Shown here piece after piece: positions 1 through 8,730 of a stretch of 36,541 nt of DNA. Made by a program: the position numbers and the translations under genes. How positions within the stretch are numbered: the first letter of the stretch is position 1; every line of letters starts with the position of its first letter. Source of the stretch: an uncultured Bacteroidales bacterium (GTDB taxonomy: Bacteria; Bacteroidota; Bacteroidia; Bacteroidales; P3); NCBI GenBank assembly GCA_944321885.1, contig CALUNB010000026.1:1-36541 (forward strand), read 5' to 3'. Below the pieces are notes generated by a model. The model was not told where the DNA came from. It did no database searches and was given only the letters and a program-made list of their open reading frames with translations.

Positions 1-17
1 CATTCGATAAATTGTAC

Positions 18-25
18 TACCTTTG
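18..25 (+). promoter_or_regulatory. Candidate -7 box TACCTTTG, orphan promoter
   Basis: The octamer TACCTTTG matches the Bacteroidota -7 consensus TAnnTTTG exactly and is followed by CA, as at other promoters in this window. The -33 element would lie outside the window. It points rightward, yet the next annotated gene on either strand is a convergent minus-strand gene ending at 135. The only start codon I see downstream, at 107, opens a six-codon frame that closes at once. It may be the front end of a lost gene or drive a short RNA; neither can be decided here. Confidence 0.35.
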
Positions 26-104
26 CATAACAAGAGTTGTTTGACAGAAAGAAACGCAACGCATATCGCAGAATTTGTAACCGTTGCCAAGTCATTACCT
101 CATT

Positions 105-123
105 TTATGAGAAAATCTCATAA
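105..123. terminator. Small inverted repeat, possible terminator
   Basis: TTATGAG and CTCATAA form a perfect 7-bp stem around a 5-nt loop. It lies 12 bp beyond the stop codon of the minus-strand propeller gene. No real U tract follows on either strand, so termination activity is uncertain. It could also end a short rightward transcript from the promoter-like box at 18-25. Confidence 0.3.
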
Positions 124-134
124 GTAGCTTATTT

Positions 135-1720
135 CTAATATATTCCTATTTTAATATCGTTTTTTTCGACAAAACGCGAACCCAGGCACATGTTTTTCCC
201 CTCAGCCCAAACCGCTGCCCTTGACTGCGGCGTAATCCTGCCCATGCCATCATCATCCATGATATACATGTTCCCGACTACGACAGACCCGTCCCCCGAA
301 ATCATATAGCTGTTATTCACGGCCAGGTCCGAATACACACCGTTGTTCGGAAGCGCCGTCCACGTGTCGGATGCGATGTCATAAATCCCGGCCACAGCCT
401 TATACTCTTTAATCGGCTGTTCGGACAGCAATCGCCGGTACACCGTGCCGCCATCACCGGCAATCAACAAGTAACTGTTCACTTCCGTCACATACAGGCT
501 CCGGATATCCTTGCCCCCCATGGGGTTTTCGATAGGAGTCCACAAATCGCAAGTGTTGCCGGTCGATTGCCAGAGTTGCCCGTCCGAACCTGCCACGATG
601 GCCGTGCTGCCAACCCAGCAGGCATCATACCAAACCACGTTTTCCGTGTTCTTGCCCGCCTTGCTCCAAATGCCGCCTTCGGCCACCACTTTCTTTTCCC
701 AAGTATTACCTGCATCCTGGCTTACGTACACAGCACCCGTACCGAGCGCCAAACCGTATTTCCCGGTCGTATCGAAGGATATCTGGTTCAAGGATATCCC
801 GTTCTCTTCCGTGAAGACCGTCGTCCAATGGCTTCCGGTATCCACCGATTTCTGTATCAAACCATTCCGGGTAGACAGGAAAAAAATGCCTCCTGCATGG
901 CAAATGTCGGCAGGAATCCCCCCAGACCGTCTATCACCGTGTCGAAATCATCCCCGCTGTTCTTCGTCCGCCACAGGAAAGGCTGTCCATCGATACGAAC
1001 CCCTCCTACCAGACCCGGATTCCGGGCATAGTCATCGGTCACGATGAAATCGATGGCTGAATAACTTTCCACTGCCGTACCGGGAAGATTGGCAACCGGG
1101 TTCCACGTCCCGCCTGTCAGCCAGCCATAATGCAAAGTGGCTTTGTCACCACCCGCAATAACATTATACTGATCAACCAAAGCCAAGACATTGAAGCCAC
1201 CCAAATCCTTTCCAGCCAAATTCGTGAAAGCACCACCTTTGAGCAAGTCTCTCCAAGAGAGACTCTCGTTGGAGGTGGTCATGATAATCATCGTATCCGA
1301 AAGCGGTCTCTTCCCAACCACAATCCCGCTCGTGCTCTGCTTGTAAAAAAGGATATCAGTAAGGACTATGCTGTCCGAAGCCTCCAGTCCCTGCAAGGCA
1401 ACGGTATCCCATTGGAGAGGCAGCAAAATCGAATCCATCATGACCGCCGCCACTTTCCGCCCGTCGTCGGTGAAGCGGGCCACACCGCCGACCCCATCAC
1501 CTGCCGAAATGCCTCCTATCAGGCGCATTTCACCCTCCTCGGGACTCCATAAATAGTAAGGAACGTTAGACTCTACCGGTTGGACAACCACCAAACCCTC
1601 GTTCGTCACCGAATACGGCTGGAAGGCTTCTTCCGTCATCTCCACCTGGGCGAAACCGGTTCCGGAAACCGCCAAAAGCCCCAACAACAAAAATTTCTTG
1701 CCATGTTTCATGTTCATCAT
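135..1720 (-). pseudogene. Exported BNR/Asp-box propeller-like protein, frameshifted
   Basis: Two minus-strand frames (1720-857 and about 860-135) together read as one protein of roughly 520 residues. The upstream frame begins with a signal peptide (MKHGKKFLLLGLLAVSG, cleavage likely after GFAQ). The downstream frame has no ATG; its first codon at the junction is TTG, and it reads smoothly from FFLSTRNGLIQKSVDTGSHW. Asp-box motifs (S-x-D-x-G-x-x-W) appear in SVDTGSHW and SQDAGNTW, and a GDGSVVVG segment near the C-terminus recalls HAF-type repeats. This suggests a secreted beta-propeller, function unknown. The frames join at a run of seven T on the coding strand (positions 886-880); one extra T would restore a single frame. 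It may be a real mutation, a phase-variable tract or a homopolymer sequencing error. Start codons at 1720, 1717 and 1711 are all possible. Confidence 0.75.
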
Positions 1721-1860
1721 AACTCTGCTTTTTTAATGTTGATACTCTATCCGTGAATTTTACTCGTTTTTCGTTCCTTGTACTTTGTCCCGTTAATGTT
1801 TTTTATCCTTATTCGTTATCTCATCAAAATGCATGGGATTTCGAATCCGTTTGCTTGCTG

Positions 1861-1892
1861 CAAGTTTATTTTTTCATTTCCAAAACTGCAAA
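1861..1892 (-). promoter_or_regulatory. Weak candidate promoter for propeller gene
   Basis: On the minus strand, TTTG (1892-1889) is separated by 20 nt from TAAACTTG (1868-1861), a one-mismatch version of the Bacteroidota -7 box. Transcription would start near 1855 and give a leader of about 135 nt. No better match was found upstream of this gene. Confidence 0.3.
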
Positions 1893-2093
1893 ACCAAAGA
1901 ATCCAAATTCATGAATCCGGACAAGAAGCAATACAAAACACTGTTTTTCAATATAATTCTAAGAAGCTCCACAAAATTCCCGCAGCATGGCAGACCACAA
2001 ACCCTCCTCCAAATTCATGTTTTTGAAGCCCCCTCCTCCGCCCGATGCGGCAAACTACCCGACCGAATCCATGAACCCTTGACCCCATAATAA

Positions 2094-2119
2094 GAAAGGG
2101 TACCCGCCGGTACCCTTTC
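2094..2119. other. Perfect 11-bp hairpin with tetraloop
   Basis: GAAAGGGTACC and GGTACCCTTTC pair perfectly around the loop CGCC. There is no U tract on either side. On the plus strand it sits 12 nt beyond the stop of a 30-codon proline-rich frame (1987-2082) and is followed by an A/C-rich stretch and an ATG at 2145, which resembles a leader but opens no convincing gene. The 1721-2314 interval holds no gene I can support. The hairpin could be a terminator of an unrecognised short transcript. Confidence 0.5.
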
Positions 2120-2314
2120 CATCAACCAACCAAAAACCTATGATATGAAAACCTATAAACCCAAAAGACAAGGAAGAAAGCGTTCATCCCGTCTTTGCGG
2201 ATGCAAAATTGGAACTTCCTCCACATTTATGCAAATACTGGAAATCCAAATTCTTAAATCTGCAACACATTTTCCCGAAACTTTCGCCCGAAAAATCCAT
2301 ATCTTACAGGTTTC

Positions 2315-2365
2315 CAAGAAAAAGAAAAAGGCCCATGGAAAGTATTCAAACCCTCCACAGGCCTT
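2315..2365 (-). terminator. Rho-independent terminator after nfn-like gene
   Basis: Reading leftward on the minus strand, AAGGCC (2365-2360) pairs with GGCCTT (2333-2328), extended by a GTGG/CCAT wobble helix, and runs straight into a T-rich tail (TTTTTCTTTTTC). It lies about 25 nt past the stop codon at 2388, the expected place for the end of the deaD-nfn transcript. Confidence 0.7.
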
Positions 2366-2387
2366 GGAAAAGGAGGCAATCCCTTGT

Positions 2388-4697
2388 TTATTTGACACTC
2401 AGATACTCGTCAATCGCCTTGGCGGCCTTACGGGCGGCACCCATGGCCAAAATGACCGTGGCGGCACCCGAAACCACATCGCCCCCGGCGAACACGCCCG
2501 GACGGGAAGTCTTGCCGGTTTCATCGGCCACGATGCAACCCTTGCGGTTGGTCTCCAATCCCTTGATGGAATGAGCCAGCATCGGGTTCGGCACGGTTCC
2601 CAAGGACATGACCACTTCGTCTACCTCGATTTCGAATTCCGAACCGGGAATTTCCACCGGACTGCGGCGCCCCGACGCATCGGGTTCGCCCAACTCCATG
2701 CGGATGCACTTGATGGCCCGGACCCAACCCTTTTCATCACCCAGGATTTCCACCGGGTTCACCAGTTCCAGGAAATGGATTCCTTCTTCCTGCGCATGGT
2801 GTACTTCCTCGCGACGCGCCGGCATCTCGTTGATGGTACGGCGGTAAACCACATAAACATCCGAACCGAGACGCTTGGAGGTACGGGCGGCATCCATCGC
2901 CACGTTCCCACCGCCGACCACGGCCACCTTCTTGCCGATATAGACCGGGGTATCGTAATCCTCGCGGTATGCCTTCATCAGGTTGGAACGTGTCAGCAAT
3001 TCGTTGGCGGACAAAACCCCGTTGAGGTTCTCGCCAGGGATATTCATGAAGCGGGGTAGACCGGCACCCGAGCCGATGAAAACGGCATCGTATTTTTCCA
3101 CATCCAGCAGATGGTCCACCGTGTCGGTCTTGCCGATAATCACATCCGTCTCGAACTCCACGCCCAATTGCTTGAGATTCTCGATTTCATGGGCCACAAT
3201 GGCCTTGGGCAGACGGAATTCGGGAATCCCGTACACCAACACGCCGCCCGCCTTGTGCAAGGCTTCGAACACCCGCACCGAATAGCCCATCTTGGCCAAG
3301 TCCCCGGCACAAGTAAGACCGGCAGGACCGCTTCCCACCACGGCTACCCGTTTGCCGTTCCTGGCAGGCATTTCCGGCTTGGACGAACCATGAAGCCGCG
3401 TATAGTCGGCCACGAAACGCTCTATCTTGCCAATCGCGATAGCTTCGAACTTCTTGCCCATGACACAAGAACCCTCGCACTGGGTCTCCTGGGGACAAAC
3501 ACGACCGCAAACGGCCGGCAAAGCCGAGTCGAGCGCGATGACCTTGGCGGCTTCCTCGAAATTGCGTTGGGCCACTTCATGGATGAACTGCGGAATCTTG
3601 ATCGATACTGGGCAGGCTTCCACACAAGCGGGTTTCTTGCATTGCAAGCAACGGGAAGCTTCCAGAACGGCTTCTTCCTCGTTGTAACCCAAGCAAACTT
3701 CCTCGAAATTATGGTTGCGTTCCTGGGGATCCTGTTCCCGGACCGGCACCCGTTTCTTCTTGTCGAAACCTTCCGCAACACAGCTTCCCGCCCGACGGGC
3801 CGCCGATTCTTCCACGGCAGCGGCCAAATTGCAATGGTGGTCGCCGGTATTGCTGGCAATCTCGTATTTCTTGTACATGCCCTGGCGGCGCATGGCTTCA
3901 TCGAAATCCACCTGATGGGCATCGAACTCGGGACCGTCCACGCAAGCGAACTTGGTCTTGCCACCTACCGTCACGCGGCAAGCCCCGCACATCCCCGTGC
4001 CGTCCACCATCAAAGTGTTCAGGCTGACCACGGTATGAATGCCGTATTCCTTGGTCAAGAGGGAAACGAACTTCATCATGATCATGGGGCCGATGCAAAT
4101 CACCTCGTCGTATTTCTTACCTTGGTGGTCAATCAAGTCCTTGATCAAGTCCGTGACCCGGCCATGGAAACCCGCCGTACCGTCGTCCGTACAGAGGTAC
4201 ACGTTCCCGGCCACCTCGCGCATTTCTTTTTCCAAGACCAGAAGCTTGGCCGAACGGGCACCAAGAATCACATCGCAGGAAATCCCGTTGTCGTGCATCC
4301 ATTTCACCTGCGGGTAAACCGGCGCGGCGGCGAAACCACCCGCCACGAAAAGGATGTTGCGCTTCTTCAGCGTTTCCACCTCTTCGGAAACGAAATCCGA
4401 AGGACGGCCTAAAGGTCCGACCACGTCCAAGAAGCATTCTCCCACTTCGAACTTACCTAATTTCTTGGTCGAAGCCCCCAACATCTGGAACACAATGCGG
4501 ATTGTGCCGCGTTGGCGGTCGTAATCGCAGACAGTCAAGGGAATGCGTTCCCCTTGTTCGTCCGGGATGACAATCAGGAATTGCCCCGGTTGGGCCGAAG
4601 TAGCCAAACGGGGGTCGTACACCTGCATGCTCACAATTTCAGGTGCGATGACCTCTTTCTCAAGGATCTGAAACCGTTTTGTTTCCATTTGCCTCAT
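2388..4697 (-). CDS. Fused Nfn/SudAB-type NAD(P)H:ferredoxin oxidoreductase
   Basis: The 769-residue protein fuses two units. Residues 1-265 form an FNR/dihydroorotate-dehydrogenase-B-like FAD and NAD domain ending in a [2Fe-2S] site. That site is D232-x4-C237-x2-C240-x11-C252, the one-Asp, three-Cys ligand set known from the small subunit of Nfn. Residues 330-430 hold two [4Fe-4S] motifs (C350, C353, C358, C362 and C397, C401, C407, C411). The remainder is a glutamate-synthase-small-subunit-like flavoprotein with two dinucleotide folds (VVGSGPAG, VVGGGNVAM). In separate-subunit relatives this set performs NADH-dependent ferredoxin:NADP+ transhydrogenation by electron bifurcation, or sulfide dehydrogenase chemistry. 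Databases often call the fusion a DHODB/glutamate synthase bifunctional protein; no glutaminase domain is present. Its ATG overlaps the TGA of deaD, implying translational coupling; the in-frame ATG three codons later is an alternative start. Confidence 0.9.
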   Translation of the reverse strand: MRQMETKRFQILEKEVIAPEIVSMQVYDPRLATSAQPGQFLIVIPDEQGERIPLTVCDYDRQRGTIRIVFQMLGASTKKLGKFEVGECFLDVVGPLGRPSDFVSEEVETLKKRNILFVAGGFAAAPVYPQVKWMHDNGISCDVILGARSAKLLVLEKEMREVAGNVYLCTDDGTAGFHGRVTDLIKDLIDHQGKKYDEVICIGPMIMMKFVSLLTKEYGIHTVVSLNTLMVDGTGMCGACRVTVGGKTKFACVDGPEFDAHQVDFDEAMRRQGMYKKYEIASNTGDHHCNLAAAVEESAARRAGSCVAEGFDKKKRVPVREQDPQERNHNFEEVCLGYNEEEAVLEASRCLQCKKPACVEACPVSIKIPQFIHEVAQRNFEEAAKVIALDSALPAVCGRVCPQETQCEGSCVMGKKFEAIAIGKIERFVADYTRLHGSSKPEMPARNGKRVAVVGSGPAGLTCAGDLAKMGYSVRVFEALHKAGGVLVYGIPEFRLPKAIVAHEIENLKQLGVEFETDVIIGKTDTVDHLLDVEKYDAVFIGSGAGLPRFMNIPGENLNGVLSANELLTRSNLMKAYREDYDTPVYIGKKVAVVGGGNVAMDAARTSKRLGSDVYVVYRRTINEMPARREEVHHAQEEGIHFLELVNPVEILGDEKGWVRAIKCIRMELGEPDASGRRSPVEIPGSEFEIEVDEVVMSLGTVPNPMLAHSIKGLETNRKGCIVADETGKTSRPGVFAGGDVVSGAATVILAMGAARKAAKAIDEYLSVK

Positions 4698-6856
4698 TTT
4701 TTCTTGCGTTTGCCCTCTGCCTTCGCCTTTCCGGATTTGGAGGTCTTTTTGGCAGAATCCGAACGCTTATTTTGCTTTTTACGTGTTTTTCCGTTGCCGT
4801 TATCGAAAGCGGAATAGTCGAAGCCTTTCCTTCCGCTTCCTGGTTTTCCACTTCTGCCGGAGGGATAGGAGTCCGCGTAAGCATCTGGATTGAAGCCCCA
4901 ATCGTCCAAATCCATCCACTCCTGCCGCCCGCCTTTCGGGCCACGGCGGTAATCGTCCTTGTAAAAATCATCCCAGGTGTCGTCCCCCTTCTTCCTTTTC
5001 CCTGAACGGGAAGATTCCCGGTTCGAAGATTCCCGGCCCCGGTCCGACCATTCGCCCCGGGAGGCATCCCAGGACTCGGCACGCTCCGATCGCTTTCCTT
5101 TCCGGGAATGTCCGCCGAGTTCGCCGCCTTCGGGTTCGAAGGAAGAGGAGTCCCTCTCCCCGCTTTTCCGGGAAGATTCTCTCTTGGACGTCCCTCTCTT
5201 GGCGGATTCTTTCTTGCCCTTGCCCGCTTCGTCGTCCTTGGCCGATTCGGCATAGACCTTGCGGTCGCCCCAAACGGTATGGTTCAAACCATCCAGGATA
5301 TCAGCCTCATAACGAGCATCCACTTCAACAAAGGTGCAGGTCTTGTAGATTTCGATACGGCCTATCTGGGCTTCCTTGGAACCCAAGGCATCGTTGATGA
5401 TACCCATCATGCTCTGGGGCCGGATTCCGTCCATGTGTCCCAAATTGATGAAAATCCGGGCCATACCTTCTTCCACACCGTTTTGACCCCGGCGTTTCGT
5501 TTCCCCTTTGGCTTTCTTGCGGCCCTCGCCCATGTCTTCCACGATAGGCGCGTTGGCATAGTATTCGAGGAAACGGTTGAACTCCCGCCATACGAAACGT
5601 TTCACGATTTCTTCTTTGCTCAGGCCCTGCAAACGTTCGTAAATGACCGGAAGGTACTGATCCATGGGACCGCCCTCCCCGGTATCAAGCTGCATCATCT
5701 TGTCTATCTGCGACATAAGTTGTTTTTCGCAGATTTCTTCCCCTTGGGGGATATGTTGCAGGATGAATTCTTTCTTCAAGACCTTCTCTATCGCCTTGAG
5801 ACGACCTTTCTCCCTCGGGGTCACAATCGCGATGGAAATACCGGTGGCAGACGCCCGCCCGGTACGCCCGCTGCGGTGGATGTATTGCTCGATATCGTCC
5901 GGCAGGTTGTAATTGAGCACATGGGTCAGGTTGTTCACGTCCAAACCCCGTGCCGCCACGTCGGTAGCGACCAAAAGCTGGAGGTTCTTGAGGCGGAAAC
6001 GGCTCATGGCGTTGTCGCGCTGGGCCTGGGACAAATCCCCGTGCAAGGCATCGGCATTGTAGCCGTCCTTGATCAGTTTCTCGGCCACTTCCTGGGTTTC
6101 CCGGCGGGTCCGGCAGAAAATAATCGAATAGATGTCGGGGTAAAAGTCGATAATACGTTTGAGGGCAAGGTAACGGTCCTTGGCGTTGACCACATAATAA
6201 TGGTGGGTCACATTGGCCGACCCCTCGTTCTTGGTCCCGATGACGATTTCCTCGGGATCGTGCATGTAGTTGTTGGCGATGGCCCGGATTTCCTTGGGCA
6301 TGGTGGCCGAGAAAAGCCAGGTATGCTTGTCGGCGGGGGTGTTTTCCAGGATGCCGTCCAACTCGTCGCGGAACCCCATGTTGAGCATCTCGTCGGCCTC
6401 GTCGAAGACCACGGTACGCAGGCTGCTGAAGTCGATTTTACCCCGGCGGATGATGTCGAGCATGCGCCCGGGCGTGGCCACCACGATTTTGACACCTTTG
6501 GCGATTTCGTCCAATTGGCGTTCGATGCTGGCGCCCCCGTAAACGGCGCAAATCCGCAAATTCTTGATGTTCTTTGAAAAATTCTTGAGATCCTTGGCGA
6601 TTTGCATGCAAAGTTCCCGTGTCGGGCTCAACACCAGGGCTTCCACGCCCTTGGTTTCGGGATTGCACTTTTCCAAAAGGGGGAGCCCGAAGGCGGCTGT
6701 CTTTCCGGTGCCGGTCTGGGCCAAGGCTACCATGTCGGTTTCGGTTGTCAACAGCACGGGCAAGACTTTGGCCTGCACCGGCATAGGTTGCGAAAATCCC
6801 AAATCCTCAATGGCTGCGAGAATTTCCGGCCGCAGGTTGAAGTCTGAAAATGTCAT
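4694..6856 (-). CDS. deaD: DEAD-box RNA helicase with DbpA-like domain and charged tail
   Basis: An ATP-dependent RNA helicase expected to act in ribosome assembly or RNA unfolding, as DeaD/CsdA does. Seen in order, numbering from the ATG at 6856: AQTGTGKT (46-53), PTREL (78-82), DEAD (152-155), SAT (183-185) and HRSGRTGR (327-334). A DbpA-type RNA-binding domain follows at about 465-545. The last 170 or so residues are a low-complexity tail rich in R, S, K, G and E, unusual in length and probably disordered. The frame can be extended to a TTG three codons upstream, but the ATG giving MTFSDF fits the family. It is the first gene of a two-gene unit, overlapping the Nfn-like gene by four bases. 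The leader is about 130 nt, which would be consistent with post-transcriptional control as seen for cold-shock helicases, but no specific element was recognised. Confidence 0.93.
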   Translation of the reverse strand: MTFSDFNLRPEILAAIEDLGFSQPMPVQAKVLPVLLTTETDMVALAQTGTGKTAAFGLPLLEKCNPETKGVEALVLSPTRELCMQIAKDLKNFSKNIKNLRICAVYGGASIERQLDEIAKGVKIVVATPGRMLDIIRRGKIDFSSLRTVVFDEADEMLNMGFRDELDGILENTPADKHTWLFSATMPKEIRAIANNYMHDPEEIVIGTKNEGSANVTHHYYVVNAKDRYLALKRIIDFYPDIYSIIFCRTRRETQEVAEKLIKDGYNADALHGDLSQAQRDNAMSRFRLKNLQLLVATDVAARGLDVNNLTHVLNYNLPDDIEQYIHRSGRTGRASATGISIAIVTPREKGRLKAIEKVLKKEFILQHIPQGEEICEKQLMSQIDKMMQLDTGEGGPMDQYLPVIYERLQGLSKEEIVKRFVWREFNRFLEYYANAPIVEDMGEGRKKAKGETKRRGQNGVEEGMARIFINLGHMDGIRPQSMMGIINDALGSKEAQIGRIEIYKTCTFVEVDARYEADILDGLNHTVWGDRKVYAESAKDDEAGKGKKESAKRGTSKRESSRKSGERDSSSFEPEGGELGGHSRKGKRSERAESWDASRGEWSDRGRESSNRESSRSGKRKKGDDTWDDFYKDDYRRGPKGGRQEWMDLDDWGFNPDAYADSYPSGRSGKPGSGRKGFDYSAFDNGNGKTRKKQNKRSDSAKKTSKSGKAKAEGKRKKK

Positions 6857-6993
6857 TTTTACCAAAATAAGAAAGTCCGCTCAAAGGTTTCCCGTTCCCC
6901 TGCTGGAAAAACCGGGCCGCCCCCAAGAAGGGAATTGTCTTCCAATCAGATGATTAACCAATAAAACCGGCTCACGGACGTTGTTAAACGGCG

Positions 6994-7001
6994 CAAAAAT
7001 A
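6994..7001 (-). promoter_or_regulatory. Candidate -7 box for deaD
   Basis: TATTTTTG on the minus strand matches TAnnTTTG. No clear -33 element is present at the usual spacing. Transcription would start near 6988, giving deaD a leader of about 130 nt. The rest of the gap from 7002 to 7229 holds no gene or structure I can support. Confidence 0.45.
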
Positions 7002-7229
7002 CATCTTTTCGGAGACTATTCGGGCATTCGATCGGAATGTAGCAGCCGTGAACCTCCTCGACAAGGTTCCGGATAAGCACGCCCGTCAAGCATACACAGC
7101 GGAACTACCGTCCGTACATACCCCTGCGAAGGCGGCACGGAATCCCAAACATCCGGAATCGTATCTACACGAAAAATTACCTTTTCTTTGGTTTATTTCA
7201 TCAAAAAAGTAGTTTTTCGTGCACTTTTA

Positions 7230-7260
7230 TTGCATATAAAATTGAGATTCATTACATTTG
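7230..7260 (+). promoter_or_regulatory. Strong Bacteroidota promoter for ATPase gene
   Basis: TTG (7230-7232), a 20-nt spacer and TACATTTG (7253-7260) match the -33/-7 consensus. The predicted transcription start falls at about 7266, on the first ATG of the gene, so the message would be leaderless or nearly so. This rules out the upstream in-frame starts from 7188, which precede the promoter. Confidence 0.75.
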
Positions 7261-7265
7261 CAAAA

Positions 7266-8711
7266 ATGATATTATCAATGAAAAACCGGCTGATAGCAAG
7301 ACAAGGGGAATGCGAGGAGTTATCCAAGTGCATGGAATCCGAAAAATCGGAATTTGTGATAATTTGCGGACGCAGACGAATCGGCAAGACTTACCTCGTG
7401 GATAAATTCTTTGATGGCAATTTCGACTTCAAATATGTCGGGGGCCACAACCTGCGGACAAGGGACCAGCTGCGCAATTTTGCAAAAGCCCTCAAAAAGC
7501 ATTCCAAAAGAAAACAGCCGGAATTTGCGGACTGGTTTGAAGCATTTGATGCTTTGGAAGCCTATCTGGAGACATTGCAACCGGACAGGAAGAAAGTCAT
7601 ATTCATTGATGAGATGCCGTGGATGGATTCCAAACGCTCCAATTTTGTGAGTGCACTGGAAAACTTCTGGAACGGGTGGGCCAACGGACAGTATAACATC
7701 GTCCTGGTCGCCACCGGGTCGGCTACGTCATGGATGGTTGACAAACTGGTAAAAAACCGTGGAGGGCTTCACAACAGAATAACCAGAAGACTTTATCTTA
7801 CACCGTTCACACTCAAGGAAACAGAGGAATACCTCAAGAAACGCCAGACGACATGGGACAGATACGAAATACTACAATGCTATATGCTAACCGGTGGGGT
7901 CCCGTTCTATCTAGACCTGATTGAACCGAGGGAGACCCTGTCGAGGAATATAGACCGCCTGTGTTATGAGGCGGACGGCGCTTTGCGCAGGGAGTTTGAC
8001 GAACTCTACAACGCTGTCTTTCCTGCGGCCGAGACATATATCGAAGTGGTCAGACTCCTGGCGGCGCATAAGAACGGACTGACACGAAAGGAAATCGGGG
8101 AAGGCATCAGGACAAGCGGCACCAACCTGACCCGCATCATCGGTAATCTTGAGAAATGCAGTTTCATCGGGAAACGCGCCCAGTTCGGCAACAAGAAGAA
8201 CGAGGCGATATACCGCCTCATAGACTTCTATACCCTGTTTTATTTCAAATTCATAGAGAATAATCTTTCCCTGGACAATATGTGGTGGACACACCACCTT
8301 GATTCAAGCAGCATTTCCGCATGGCAAGGACTCTCCTTTGAACTCATCTGCATGGAACACCACCGGCAGATAAAAAACGCCCTCGGAATTTCCGGCATGG
8401 CAACTTCCGTTTCCACATGGAGATGCTACCCAGACGCGAAGAACAACCTGCCTGGGGCGCAGATAGACATGATTATCGAACGCGCAGACCGGATGATCCA
8501 TCTTTGCGAAATGAAATTCTCACAAAAGGCGTACAATATTACCGCCGATTATGAAAAGAAACTTCGCGACCGCATGTGGCTTTTTGATACGAAGACCAAA
8601 AACAGGAAACCGCTCGTACATACGTTTGTCACTACTTTTGGTCTGGGAGATGGCAAACACCACAGTATCGTCCACAGCGAAGTAACCATGGATGACCTTT
8701 TCAATTCTTAA
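7266..8711 (+). CDS. AAA+-type ATPase with C-terminal PD-(D/E)XK-like domain
   Basis: The 481-residue protein belongs to the broad ATPase_2/DUF234-type family common in archaea and Bacteroidota, often in multiple copies and of unknown function. Numbering from the ATG at 7266, Walker A is GRRRIGKT (35-42), Walker B is VIFIDEMPW (111-119) and a sensor-like VLVATGSAT follows at 146-154. A winged-helix-like region (about 255-320) leads to a C-terminal domain with D401, E415-x-K417, the arrangement of a PD-(D/E)XK nuclease fold. The family is plausibly linked to mobile elements or toxin-like activity, which is inference. An ATG at 7278 (MKNRL) is an alternative start. It converges on the regulator gene at 8731, only 19 bp away, and its own strong promoter marks it as a separate insertion. 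Confidence 0.85.
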   Translation: MILSMKNRLIARQGECEELSKCMESEKSEFVIICGRRRIGKTYLVDKFFDGNFDFKYVGGHNLRTRDQLRNFAKALKKHSKRKQPEFADWFEAFDALEAYLETLQPDRKKVIFIDEMPWMDSKRSNFVSALENFWNGWANGQYNIVLVATGSATSWMVDKLVKNRGGLHNRITRRLYLTPFTLKETEEYLKKRQTTWDRYEILQCYMLTGGVPFYLDLIEPRETLSRNIDRLCYEADGALRREFDELYNAVFPAAETYIEVVRLLAAHKNGLTRKEIGEGIRTSGTNLTRIIGNLEKCSFIGKRAQFGNKKNEAIYRLIDFYTLFYFKFIENNLSLDNMWWTHHLDSSSISAWQGLSFELICMEHHRQIKNALGISGMATSVSTWRCYPDAKNNLPGAQIDMIIERADRMIHLCEMKFSQKAYNITADYEKKLRDRMWLFDTKTKNRKPLVHTFVTTFGLGDGKHHSIVHSEVTMDDLFNS

Positions 8712-8730
8712 TCATGACAATACAGCAAAT

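Noticed and set aside
2145..3059. Plus-strand frame of 304 codons starting MKTYKPKRQG
   Set aside because: Beyond the first 80 codons it lies antisense to the Nfn-like gene, and it crosses the terminator at 2315-2365; only its leader-like start is noted.
3111..4412. Plus-strand open frame of 433 codons
   Set aside because: It is entirely antisense to the Nfn-like gene, has His/Arg-rich composition typical of a mirrored GC-biased gene and no recognisable domain.
5108..6577. Plus-strand open frame of 489 codons
   Set aside because: It mirrors deaD, whose helicase motifs are all intact on the other strand.
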